This document shows positions 13,478 to 20,718 of a stretch of DNA of 21,389 nt, one piece after another. The translations under genes were made by a program, and so were the position numbers. The stretch's first letter is position 1, and each line of letters begins with the position of its first letter. A model generated the notes under the pieces. It had not been told where the DNA came from. It did not search any database and was given only the letters and a program-made list of their open reading frames with translations. The stretch comes from a virus. The stretch lies in IMG/VR virus record IMGVR_UViG_3300010354_000818, positions 1 through 21,389 of that record, one strand, 5' to 3'.

Positions 13478-14665
13478 ATGCCACGCTTATCTCTCTATCG
13501 TCCAGAAAAAGGCAAAGATTTTAGGTTTATAGATCGTGCGATCAATGAACAGTTCCAAATTGGAGGAACTGATGTTTATATTCACAAGTATCTAGGACCG
13601 GTAAGTCCAGAAGAAGGTGAAAGTTCTCCTGCGCAGCCCAATCAAACTAATGAAATTCCGGAGTTAGGAATCCAAGATCTATTATTTTTAGAAAATAGAG
13701 ATAGACACTATAGCGAAGATGTCTATGTAATTAGAGGAATTTATACTCTTCAAGATATAGATTTTAATCTTAGTCAATTTGGATTATTTTTACAAAATGA
13801 TAACATTATGGTAACTTTTCATCTGCGTTCAAGTTTTGATGCTTTAGGAAGGAAAATTGTAGCAGGAGATGTTTTAGAACTGCCACATCAAAAGGACGAG
13901 TATGCTTTAGATGATAGCCTTGTAGCTTTAAAAAGATTTTATGTAGTATCAGAAGTTACAAGACCTGCTAGCGGATATAGTCAAACATGGTACCCTCATT
14001 TAATTAGAGCAAAGTGTCAACCATTAGTTGATAATCAACAATTTAAAGAAATTTTTGATAAGGACTCTGGAGCTGAAGACGGATCTACCCTGCGAGATCT
14101 CTTGTCTGAATATCAAAAATCAATTGATATCAATAACCAAGTGATATTACAAGCAGAAGAAGATGTGCCTAAAAGCGGTTATGAAACAAAGCATCTTTTT
14201 GTTATTCCTACAGAGGACACAACGGGATTTGTTGATATCAAAGATGCTAGTGAAACAATTAATATAACAGAAGATACATTTGATGCGTCTGCTGTTTTGA
14301 GCACTCCTACAAAAAATTTCTATGTAGGTTATTTAACTGGAGACGGTATACCCCCAAATGGTGCTCCTTACGGATTTGGTATTACGTTTCCTTCTAATCC
14401 AGTAGCAGGAGAATTCTTCCTTAGAACAGATTATCTACCTAACAGAATGTATAGATATGACGGTTCACATTGGATTAAATTTGAAGATAATGTAAGGATG
14501 ACCACGAGTATGTTAGGAAATACTCAAACTAATGATCCTGCTTTAATAAGACAAAAATTAAAAGCAAGTTTTGTTAATAATATCAATACACAAACTATAG
14601 CAGGTGAAGTTATTCAAGAAAAACAAGCCTTGAGTAAGGCATTAAAACCTAAGGCAGATATATAA
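13478..14665 (+). CDS. 14: Neck protein gp14 with C-terminal extension, 395 aa
   Basis: The protein matches my memory of cyanophage-type gp14: MPRLSLYRPEKG, IGGTDVYIHKYLGPV, LENRDRHYSEDVYVIRGIY, FNLSQFGLFLQNDNIMVTFH, GRKIVAGDVLELPH and SQTWYPHLIRAKCQPL. These cover about residues 1-190, and the 'FSNFGMQVQDEVTLSIN ... GDLIYFP' counterparts are recognisable in T4 gp14. T4 gp14 has 256 residues; here the C-terminal half is extended. About 302-337 hold a small module, FPSNPVAGEFF then MYRYDGSHWIKF, that also occurs in fibre proteins of this window. The tail is basic and helical. It heads a plus-strand operon with gp15 (TAATG overlap at 14663-14667). Role: neck, with gp13. Confidence 0.88.
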   Translation: MPRLSLYRPEKGKDFRFIDRAINEQFQIGGTDVYIHKYLGPVSPEEGESSPAQPNQTNEIPELGIQDLLFLENRDRHYSEDVYVIRGIYTLQDIDFNLSQFGLFLQNDNIMVTFHLRSSFDALGRKIVAGDVLELPHQKDEYALDDSLVALKRFYVVSEVTRPASGYSQTWYPHLIRAKCQPLVDNQQFKEIFDKDSGAEDGSTLRDLLSEYQKSIDINNQVILQAEEDVPKSGYETKHLFVIPTEDTTGFVDIKDASETINITEDTFDASAVLSTPTKNFYVGYLTGDGIPPNGAPYGFGITFPSNPVAGEFFLRTDYLPNRMYRYDGSHWIKFEDNVRMTTSMLGNTQTNDPALIRQKLKASFVNNINTQTIAGEVIQEKQALSKALKPKADI

Positions 14666-16068
14666 TGGATTATTTTTACGACGGGCAGGTTAGAAAATAT
14701 CTTGCCCAATTTATTAATTTATTCAGCAATTTTGCCTACAAGGATGCAAAAGGTAATTTAATAACTATTCCTGTAAGATACGGCGATATGAGTCGCCAAG
14801 TCGCACAAATTTTAAGAAAAAATAGTGAAAATTCTGTCCCTTCGGCCCCGTTTATTGCTTGTTATATAAAAGATTTACAATACGACAGAAATCGTCTTCA
14901 AGATCCAACTTTTGTAAGTAAAATTAATATTAGAGAAAGAGATTTTAGTACAGCTACTAATTCATATTTGAACAATCAAGGATCTAATTATACAGTAGAA
15001 AGAATAATGCCAAGTCCTTGGATTTTAAGTTTATCCACAGATATTTGGACTACAAGCATGGATCAAAAATTACAAATCTGGGAACAGATTGTTGTATTTT
15101 TTAACCCCAGTTTTGAAATTCAAACTACTGATAATTATATTGATTGGACAAGTTTAAGTTCAGTAACTTTAGAAAATCAAACATTTACAACAAGAACTAT
15201 TCCTCAAGGACTTGACGATAATATAGATGTCCTGACATTAAATTTTACTGCTCCAGTCTGGATAACTCCTCCTGCAAAGGTTAGAAAACTAGGAATAGTT
15301 ACAAAAATAATAAGCAATGTTTTTGCTAATACAGCAGAAGGAACTATTCAAACTTCTTACAGAATAGATGGAGCAAGCGGATTATTTGATCAAATAAGTC
15401 CAGATGAAGAAATAGTTGTAACATCAGGTAATTTCAGTCTATTGGTAATCAATGGTATAGCACGTATTATAAATTTAACTGCTCTAGGAGACAGTATAGA
15501 TGTAGAAGATCCAAGAAATTCTACATCATGGTTAAAGCTATTAGATTTATATCCAGGAAAATTTAGAGCCGGATTAAGTCAGTTAAGGTTTAGACAAGAA
15601 AGCGGATCAGAAATTGTTGCTACTATAAGTTTAAATCCAAATAATGATAACGAGATGATTTTAAATATTGATCCAGATACTATACCCTCTAATACAATTT
15701 TATCTGGAAGAGGGTCAGTTGATGCCATTGTAAACCCTGTAACATATAGTCCAAGTTCCCTGTCAGCGGGAACAAGATATTTAATATTAGAAGGAATTAA
15801 CAATAACGATCAGTTTGGAACGATAGGATATCAAGGACCTGTTTCATGGAGAAACGCTGATAACAGCGATTTTAGAGCCAACCCCAATGATATTATAGAA
15901 TGGAACGGAAGTTCATGGTCGGTAATTTTTAATTCCCAAGGTGCAGGTGGCACAGTAATTTTTACTACAAATTCGTACACAGGTATTCAATATCAATTTA
16001 GTCAAGGCGATTGGACGAAAAGTTATGATGGAATATATGATAGGCAGTTATGGAGACTAATTCTTTAG
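14665..16068 (+). CDS. 15: Tail sheath stabiliser and completion protein gp15, extended, 467 aa
   Basis: Gp15 caps the sheath and joins the tail to the neck. The N-terminus DYFYDGQVRKYLAQFINLFS parallels T4 gp15 'YFYNSSFRRYATLMGDLFS', followed by ITIPVRYGD (T4 'IRVPITYAS'), a SENSVPSAPFIACYIKDLQY strand, then PSPWILSLSTDIWTTSMDQ and a QIVVFFNPSFEIQ segment typical of marine homologues. T4 gp15 is 272 residues; this one has some 200 more. The extension (~240-467) is beta-rich and ends with a module reading NDIIEWNGSSWSVIF (~405-420) and two Trp-containing strands. Its start overlaps the gp14 stop by one base, and its end overlaps the Nudix gene by 19 bases, so the three are co-transcribed and probably translationally coupled. 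Confidence 0.86.
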   Translation: MDYFYDGQVRKYLAQFINLFSNFAYKDAKGNLITIPVRYGDMSRQVAQILRKNSENSVPSAPFIACYIKDLQYDRNRLQDPTFVSKINIRERDFSTATNSYLNNQGSNYTVERIMPSPWILSLSTDIWTTSMDQKLQIWEQIVVFFNPSFEIQTTDNYIDWTSLSSVTLENQTFTTRTIPQGLDDNIDVLTLNFTAPVWITPPAKVRKLGIVTKIISNVFANTAEGTIQTSYRIDGASGLFDQISPDEEIVVTSGNFSLLVINGIARIINLTALGDSIDVEDPRNSTSWLKLLDLYPGKFRAGLSQLRFRQESGSEIVATISLNPNNDNEMILNIDPDTIPSNTILSGRGSVDAIVNPVTYSPSSLSAGTRYLILEGINNNDQFGTIGYQGPVSWRNADNSDFRANPNDIIEWNGSSWSVIFNSQGAGGTVIFTTNSYTGIQYQFSQGDWTKSYDGIYDRQLWRLIL

Positions 16069-16490
16069 ACAAAATTATTTGTAGTGGCGGTATTATTTTA
16101 TCAGCTAAAACGAAAAAGTTTTTATTGTTATTAAGAAGAAATGGTAAGACAGCAGGTACATGGGGCTTTGTCGGCGGTAAGAAAGAACCAGTTGATCAAA
16201 CTTCATTAGATATTTTATTGAGAGAAATAGAAGAAGAACTAGGTATTTCTCCTTCTATTCAAAAAATTATTCCTTTAGAATTGTTTGTAAGTCAGGATCA
16301 GAAATTTCAATATAATACCTATGTTGTAATTGTTGACAAAGAATTTATACCTGTTTTAAATAATGAACACACTGCCTATGCTTGGTGTTCTTATCAATCT
16401 TGGCCTAAACCACTACATAAAAGAATTAGTCAGAGTTTTAGTAATAAAATTATTAGGGCTAAATTAGAAATTTTGTTAGAATTAATCTAA
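16050..16490 (+). CDS. Nudix hydrolase, 146 aa
   Basis: Nudix proteins hydrolyse nucleoside diphosphates linked to another group. The Nudix box is at residues 43-66, reading GKKEPVD...LLREIEEELGI. Against the GX5EX7REUXEEXGU pattern it has Asp in place of the first Glu and one extra residue in the middle, while the REIEEELGI metal-binding helix is intact. Upstream strands (CSGGIILSAK, FLLLLRR, TWGFVGG) fit the family. The substrate cannot be told; T4 NudE acts on ADP-ribose, Ap3A and FADH, but similarity here is only at fold level. The gene overlaps gp15 by 19 bases with no clear Shine-Dalgarno, so it is likely coupled to late expression. Its stop overlaps the convergent glycosyltransferase stop by nine bases. 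Confidence 0.9.
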   Translation: METNSLDKIICSGGIILSAKTKKFLLLLRRNGKTAGTWGFVGGKKEPVDQTSLDILLREIEEELGISPSIQKIIPLELFVSQDQKFQYNTYVVIVDKEFIPVLNNEHTAYAWCSYQSWPKPLHKRISQSFSNKIIRAKLEILLELI

Positions 16491-17141
16491 CAAGTCTGGA
16501 CCAAACGCCCATGTACCCAGGTGTCGGAGTTCATGACTTAGTGCTGTATCAATTTTTACCGTATAACCAGCAGCAGCCATTTTTTGACAAAGCAGCATAT
16601 CTTCCCCTAGATAATCTTCAGATTCTGGTGTCCATCCAAATTCAAACCATGGTTTAGGAATCTGCGTAAAAATTTCAGTTTTCATCAGCAAACAACCCAT
16701 TCCAACACCTTGGACCTCAACTAAATCATCGTAGATTTTAAATGGTAAGGGTCTTTGCCAATCTCCAATTACTTCATAAGCTACTCCTTTCGCAGGTAAT
16801 TGCCTTCTGATATAATTGCAGGCCACTACCGGTTCATCATGAGCCATTAATCTTAATGCCACACTTGGAGGAAAGGTAATATCACTATCAAGCCATAATG
16901 TATATTCTGATTGTAAATCTACAGCCATCGATGCTAGTCTTTCACGTTGAGTTAATAAAATTGTACTAGCGTCCATGAAGATTTGCGTATCTATTTCATT
17001 TTGTGTGTTTAATTTTACTAGTTCAGCCAAACATAAAGCATGAGCAGAATGTAAAGTGTCTCTGACTGGAATACATACTGCTAATTTGCCTTTTTTTGTT
17101 GCCCAAGAACTGGAAGAGAATACTGATTTTTTCTTTTTCAT
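16482..17141 (-). CDS. Glycosyltransferase, GT-A fold, 219 aa
   Basis: The protein looks like a phage GT2-type glycosyltransferase. It has an N-terminal KLAVCIPVRDTLHSAHA strand, the TQRERLASMAV helix, and WLDSDITFP with the DxD metal/nucleotide-sugar motif at 85-87. A GVGMGCLLMKTEIF stretch follows, then GEDMLLCQKMAAAGYTVKID and SHELRHLG near the end, where the acidic GED and the His are usual catalytic-side elements. The Lys-rich start (MKKKKS) is probably disordered. Its target is unknown: virion protein, DNA or host glycan are all possible. It overlaps the upstream 156-residue gene by four bases (ATGA), so the two are coupled. It lies at the 3' end of the tail-fibre block, which favours a virion-decoration role by inference. 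Confidence 0.83.
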   Translation of the reverse strand: MKKKKSVFSSSSWATKKGKLAVCIPVRDTLHSAHALCLAELVKLNTQNEIDTQIFMDASTILLTQRERLASMAVDLQSEYTLWLDSDITFPPSVALRLMAHDEPVVACNYIRRQLPAKGVAYEVIGDWQRPLPFKIYDDLVEVQGVGMGCLLMKTEIFTQIPKPWFEFGWTPESEDYLGEDMLLCQKMAAAGYTVKIDTALSHELRHLGTWAFGPDLLD

Positions 17142-17608
17142 GCGCCTGCCACGTCGTTGCTTAAACTTTCACCTTTAATAACCAAACCTTGAATCGAATT
17201 AATTAAATCTTGTGTGCGTTTAGCACATAGTATAAAGTCATTAGGGCTTAATTTACAAGCAGTTTCCATATTTTCTGTATCAATTCTTCCAATAGTAAGA
17301 ATCTGAATAGCATTGGCTCTAGCAAGACTTTCTATAAAATTTTCTTTTAATTCATCTTCTGATAATTCGAATAATTCTAAACACTCATCTAGATCAGTCT
17401 CTTCTAATAATTCAAGAAGTTTCAATATTTCTTTTTCTTCTGAATAAGTTTTATTAACAGCAGAATTTAAAGAATTTATCCTTTGTAGGAAAGCAATTAA
17501 AGTTTTTGGATTGCTTGATCTATCCCAATAAACTATATTATCAAATTCCCATTTGCTAGGACTTGTATCTGCTTTATCTAATATTGTTTTAATGTCTTCT
17601 ATTTTCAT
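17138..17608 (-). CDS. Unknown helical protein, 156 aa
   Basis: Not recognised. The protein is predominantly helical and acidic, with a Glu/Leu-rich central stretch (EEKEILKLLELLEETDLDE, ~58-76) likely to form a coiled coil. It has an N-terminal DNIVYWDRSSNPKTLIAFLQ segment and a C-terminal ILCAKRTQDLINSIQGL helix. There is no Cys pattern, signal peptide or membrane segment. It begins 5 bases after the 76-residue gene, with a weak AGAAGA site, and its stop is coupled to the glycosyltransferase start. Position suggests a tail-fibre assembly helper or partner of the glycosyltransferase, but nothing in the sequence proves it. Confidence 0.7.
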   Translation of the reverse strand: MKIEDIKTILDKADTSPSKWEFDNIVYWDRSSNPKTLIAFLQRINSLNSAVNKTYSEEKEILKLLELLEETDLDECLELFELSEDELKENFIESLARANAIQILTIGRIDTENMETACKLSPNDFILCAKRTQDLINSIQGLVIKGESLSNDVAGA

Positions 17609-17613
17609 GTCTT

Positions 17614-17844
17614 CTATGGATATGGGAAAGGTGTAACTTTGCCACCGAACGTCTGCGAGAATTTTATTTGAGTACCAGGACTTTGTAAAATTCCATAGGC
17701 AGCATTCGCTCCAAGGACAGCACTTAACTTTATATTTCGTCCACCTGCAGGTGCATCTCCAGCAGAACCTCTTACTACATTAGTAAATGCTTGATGCACT
17801 TTACCAAATGCTATTTCTGCACCTGTTGCGGGTAAAGTTGCCAT
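17614..17844 (-). CDS. Small virion-type protein, 76 aa
   Basis: A short, Gly/Ala-rich protein beginning MATLPATGAEIAFGKVHQAF and ending FSQTFGGKVTPFPYP. The 'G..I.FGKV..A' and 'LG....YG......I..SQTFGG' pattern recalls small proteins, often repeated within longer fibres, in the tail-fibre regions of marine T4-like phages. It is likely a beta-structured virion component, though no experiment is known to me. It has the clearest leader of the fibre block: Shine-Dalgarno AAGGAC about six bases before the ATG and a consensus TATAAATA 21 bases upstream. It begins a short transcript with the 156-residue gene and the glycosyltransferase. Confidence 0.8.
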   Translation of the reverse strand: MATLPATGAEIAFGKVHQAFTNVVRGSAGDAPAGGRNIKLSAVLGANAAYGILQSPGTQIKFSQTFGGKVTPFPYP

Positions 17845-17865
17845 GTTAGTCCTTTATGGCACCTT

Positions 17866-17873
17866 TATTTATA
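17866..17873 (-). promoter_or_regulatory. Consensus late promoter TATAAATA before the 76-residue gene
   Basis: The minus strand reads CCTATATAAATAAAGGTG: a perfect octamer 21 bases before the ATG, with a Shine-Dalgarno in between. It is one arm of a palindrome (ATTTATATA-GG-TATATAAAT, 17867-17886), so a weaker TATAAATG faces the other way. Confidence 0.75.
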
Positions 17874-17908
17874 TAGGTATATAAATGACGGAAATAAAAA
17901 AGAGAATT

Positions 17909-17983
17909 GACCATATAATTTTTTTTTGAATAACAAACTATTTATAGGAAATATAAAACGCCAGTTACCTAAAATATATGGTC
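17909..17983 (-). repeat. Inverted repeat flanking a late promoter
   Basis: GACCATATAATTTT (17909-17922) pairs with AAAATATATGGTC (17971-17983), a 13-bp match with one bulge and a 48-base loop. On the minus strand TTTTTT follows seven bases after the stem. The loop contains the promoter at 17939-17946. It lies just after the stop of the 338-residue fibre gene. Confidence 0.6.
17939..17946 (-). promoter_or_regulatory. Second consensus late promoter TATAAATA in the fibre intergenic region
   Basis: The minus strand reads TCCTATAAATAGTTTG. It lies 73 bases upstream of the first one in the same direction and shares the preceding CCTAT context. It is inside the loop of the inverted repeat. Confidence 0.65.
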
Positions 17984-17990
17984 TATAATT

Positions 17991-19007
17991 TTATTTAGAT
18001 ACTGCGGTTCTAATAATTTTAATTGTTTTAGGAACAGCATCTATTGAAATAAAATATAAATTAACCGATGTATCAGTGCCAACGTTGGTCATAAGCGTAT
18101 CATAACTTCCTAAATCTATTGTAGAAAATACATTAGCATATTCTACTAAAGAACTTGTACCAGTGTTAAATGCCACTGTTAGGAGTTCAGATGTTTGGCT
18201 TCTATGGGTGCTAGATGTTCCTTCGTCAATTTGAATGATATATTTGGCAGACCTATATTGGCTAAACCAATAACTATCAATTATTGTGGCAGAAGTTGTG
18301 CTTACTGTTTTAATAGATGATGTGATATTTCCATAAATTAAATTATAACCTTGGGCACTCACGTTGTTAGATACCCCGACACCACCAGAGACAATCAGTG
18401 CTCCACTAGTTGTTCCTGTTGATGCTGTTGTGTTGGTTAAATTGATTTGTCTATTAGTTGTTGATCCACGTAGAGTAACACTTTGAAGGGTAGAAATGTT
18501 ATTAAATTCTAAAATGCCTCCTCCTACATCTACCACGTCGATATCAGTTCCATCCGCTGGTGTGTTATTAAAACTTGCTGTAGTTAGAACAGGAGCACCT
18601 TGGCTGAACAAAGTACCACCTATGTATAAATTACCTCCTATACCTACGCCTCCTACAATCTGTAACGCCCCTGTATTTGTGCTGTTTGATTGAGTAGCCC
18701 CTGTAACAAAACTTGTAATAAAACTTCCGGTTGCTAAAGATAGTTGCCCGCCGGTATTAACTATATTTCCACCAACATATAAATTGCCTGCCACAGCGGC
18801 TCCACCTGCCACAGTTAACGCACCACCGTTAGACACACTTACTGCGTTAGTTGTGGTTGATACTGTCAGAGATAGAACAGTTGTACTATTAAATGTTGCA
18901 AGTTTTGATAAAATTATCCAAGCAGATCCATTCCATTGATAAGTTGTCGAGCCTATCGTATGTGTTTGACCTATTGACGGATTTGATGGAAAATTAAACA
19001 TTGACAT
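17991..19007 (-). CDS. Tail-fibre-type structural protein with GG repeats, 338 aa
   Basis: The N-terminus FNFPSNPSIGQTHTIGSTTY-then-QWNGSAWIIL is a small beta module found at the start of many marine T4-like fibres. The middle has three copies of a repeat of the form GALxVxGGxxVxGNLYVGG (GALTVAGGAAVAGNLYVGG, GALQIVGGVGIGGNLYIGG, GALIVSGGVGVSNNV). The C-terminal ~110 residues, from TVSTTSATIIDSYWFSQYRSAKYIIQ on, form a distinct domain resembling tip domains shared among cyanophage fibres; this is from memory. No enzymatic motif is seen. The likely role is a trimeric adhesin or fibre subunit. Two close Met codons exist (MSM); the first gives the listed start. No good Shine-Dalgarno is seen; it follows the 561-residue gene by 13 bases. 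Confidence 0.83.
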   Translation of the reverse strand: MSMFNFPSNPSIGQTHTIGSTTYQWNGSAWIILSKLATFNSTTVLSLTVSTTTNAVSVSNGGALTVAGGAAVAGNLYVGGNIVNTGGQLSLATGSFITSFVTGATQSNSTNTGALQIVGGVGIGGNLYIGGTLFSQGAPVLTTASFNNTPADGTDIDVVDVGGGILEFNNISTLQSVTLRGSTTNRQINLTNTTASTGTTSGALIVSGGVGVSNNVSAQGYNLIYGNITSSIKTVSTTSATIIDSYWFSQYRSAKYIIQIDEGTSSTHRSQTSELLTVAFNTGTSSLVEYANVFSTIDLGSYDTLMTNVGTDTSVNLYFISIDAVPKTIKIIRTAVSK

Positions 19008-19020
19008 TTTTATATCTCAT

Positions 19021-20706
19021 TTAAAATTGTAAAGTCTGTAACCAAAATGAACTGGTTCCATCTTTAATGTATTGGAAATACGAATTAGTTTGACTGTTGA
19101 TCCACACATCTCCTATTCTAGGGCTACTAGGTGCTGTACCAGTATTAACTGTAATAACTGGAGTGTATAATTCGTAGTCTTCATCAGGAGCGCCCCCGGA
19201 CTGACTGTAAACTTTGCCGGTAACTCCTAACCCTCCTAGTACAACCAATGCTCCTGAATTTGTGCCTGTACTATCAGTTCCTAGACCTAATCTTACATCA
19301 CCGTTTATATCAGTATTTCCGGCACCGTCATAATAGATTAAACTACCTATATTGATCTGATTATTTTTTAAGTCAACAAGATTGTCAGCACCAATTGCTA
19401 TAATACCACTAGCACTTGTTAAATTATTAAATTGATTATGACCTATAATAGTATTGTTTGATCCAGTGGTTAAATTAACAGCAATATTATTACCAAAGAA
19501 GAAATTGTCTGAGCCATTTACTAGATTAGGAGCAGCATTTATACCTATAGCTATATTGTCGTCGTTGGTTACATATCTATAAATTGTGCCACTAGACGAA
19601 TAAGATCCGTATGTTGAAGCATTAATAGGAATTAATAAAGTAGAATTACCAAACAGTGCCAATGTCGAGCTGTTAATCCAGTCAACATAGTAGACATTTT
19701 GATTTAATTGAGTAGTTCCTACCACTCCGTCGATATAAATTGCTGTTCCTGTTCCTATATCATGAGTAGGTGAAGTTACTAATGCTGGGCTTGTTACAAC
19801 ACCGCCACTAGTATATGAATTTAATGAGTAAACTACGGTACCTACTGTAGCTGTTAAACCGTTTGAAGGTACCGTTAAATTTTTGTTTGTGTATAAAGCC
19901 AGAGTATTAGTTGTTAGTACATCAACCCAATATTTTGTGTTATTTAAAACACTTGTTGAAGTTGTAGCAGTACTAAGCCCTGTAACTCCTGTAATTAATA
20001 TTTGGCTTCCAGTTGTTAATTGATGGTTGTTGGCGGTTACAACAATAGGACTAGCATTTGTGGCTGCAGAAATTGTACTGCTACTAATTCTTGTAACATT
20101 GGTAATAGTTGATAAAATAGGAAAATTATTTGTACCCATTAAGGTTAAAGCACTATCACCTATAGCAATTGTATTACTGATATTAGATCCCGAACTGAGT
20201 GATTTTCTACCAATAGCAATTACTTTATTAGTAGAAGATAATCCAGTTAAAGTATCATAACCTATGGCTATACTATTTTGTCCGGTTTCAAATCCTGAAG
20301 ATGTTGAAGCAGTTCCTCTAAAAACAATATTATTAACACCTTCAAAACCTTTACCTAAAGTTAAGCCATTTACAACAATATCTTTAGCAATATTCATATT
20401 GCCGCCAACACCAATACCCCCAGTGACTACAAGTGTTCCTGATGCTGTAGAAGTAGAAAGATAGCTAGTTCCTGTGGCTAAAACTCTTATTGTTCCTTCT
20501 GGAAGAAGGCTGTACATACTTGCTGTATAGATATGAACAAATCCAAGACTACTTCTGTATGTTGTGCGTAATGCACTATCAGTGGCAACAGTAAAACCAG
20601 TAGCGGTTGTTTCAGTAGGAGGTAGCTGTGGTTGTGCTCCAGGGAGATCGATAAACTCCCCGCTTGTTCCTCTTCTAAGTGTTGATCCACTAAGTAATCG
20701 TGCCAT
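19021..20706 (-). CDS. Repeat-rich tail-fibre or adhesin protein, 561 aa
   Basis: Several repeat types are visible. NxxAIG-type repeats (IAIGYDTLTGL, VIAIGRKSL, TIAIGDSAL at ~145-195, and NIAIGINAAPNL, NTIIGHNQF, IIAIGADNL at ~384-440) resemble the left-handed beta-roll repeats of trimeric adhesin heads. Two copies of a unit resembling the E1-FCCH-type domain of phage fibres (~215-285 and ~305-375) share 'V(T)...H.(L/I).TG..I.I.GV.G....LN...Y.V......LAL'. GG repeats (SGTLVVTGGIGVGGNMN and SGALVVLGGLGVTGKVY) match those of the next gene. The C-terminus PRIGDVWINSQ...FWLQTLQF is the aromatic module also found in gp18. The likely role is host attachment, by inference. Followed at 13 bases by the 338-residue gene; weak ribosome site. 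Confidence 0.83.
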   Translation of the reverse strand: MARLLSGSTLRRGTSGEFIDLPGAQPQLPPTETTATGFTVATDSALRTTYRSSLGFVHIYTASMYSLLPEGTIRVLATGTSYLSTSTASGTLVVTGGIGVGGNMNIAKDIVVNGLTLGKGFEGVNNIVFRGTASTSSGFETGQNSIAIGYDTLTGLSSTNKVIAIGRKSLSSGSNISNTIAIGDSALTLMGTNNFPILSTITNVTRISSSTISAATNASPIVVTANNHQLTTGSQILITGVTGLSTATTSTSVLNNTKYWVDVLTTNTLALYTNKNLTVPSNGLTATVGTVVYSLNSYTSGGVVTSPALVTSPTHDIGTGTAIYIDGVVGTTQLNQNVYYVDWINSSTLALFGNSTLLIPINASTYGSYSSSGTIYRYVTNDDNIAIGINAAPNLVNGSDNFFFGNNIAVNLTTGSNNTIIGHNQFNNLTSASGIIAIGADNLVDLKNNQINIGSLIYYDGAGNTDINGDVRLGLGTDSTGTNSGALVVLGGLGVTGKVYSQSGGAPDEDYELYTPVITVNTGTAPSSPRIGDVWINSQTNSYFQYIKDGTSSFWLQTLQF

Positions 20707-20718
20707 TCTATTTCTCTA

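Noticed and set aside
15579-15803. Minus-strand 74-codon frame opposite gp15
   Set aside because: Antisense to a solid gp15 frame with no promoter, ribosome site or conserved pattern.
12690-16490. A genome-segment inversion as an assembly error
   Set aside because: The junction lies cleanly between two late promoters and both sides have intact genes with sensible starts, so a real arrangement is more likely, although only comparison with relatives can settle it.
18990-19020. TATAAAAA just before the 338-aa gene as another leaderless late promoter
   Set aside because: It lacks the AAATA core (it reads ATATAAAAATG) and overlaps the space after an upstream co-transcribed gene, so I did not count it.
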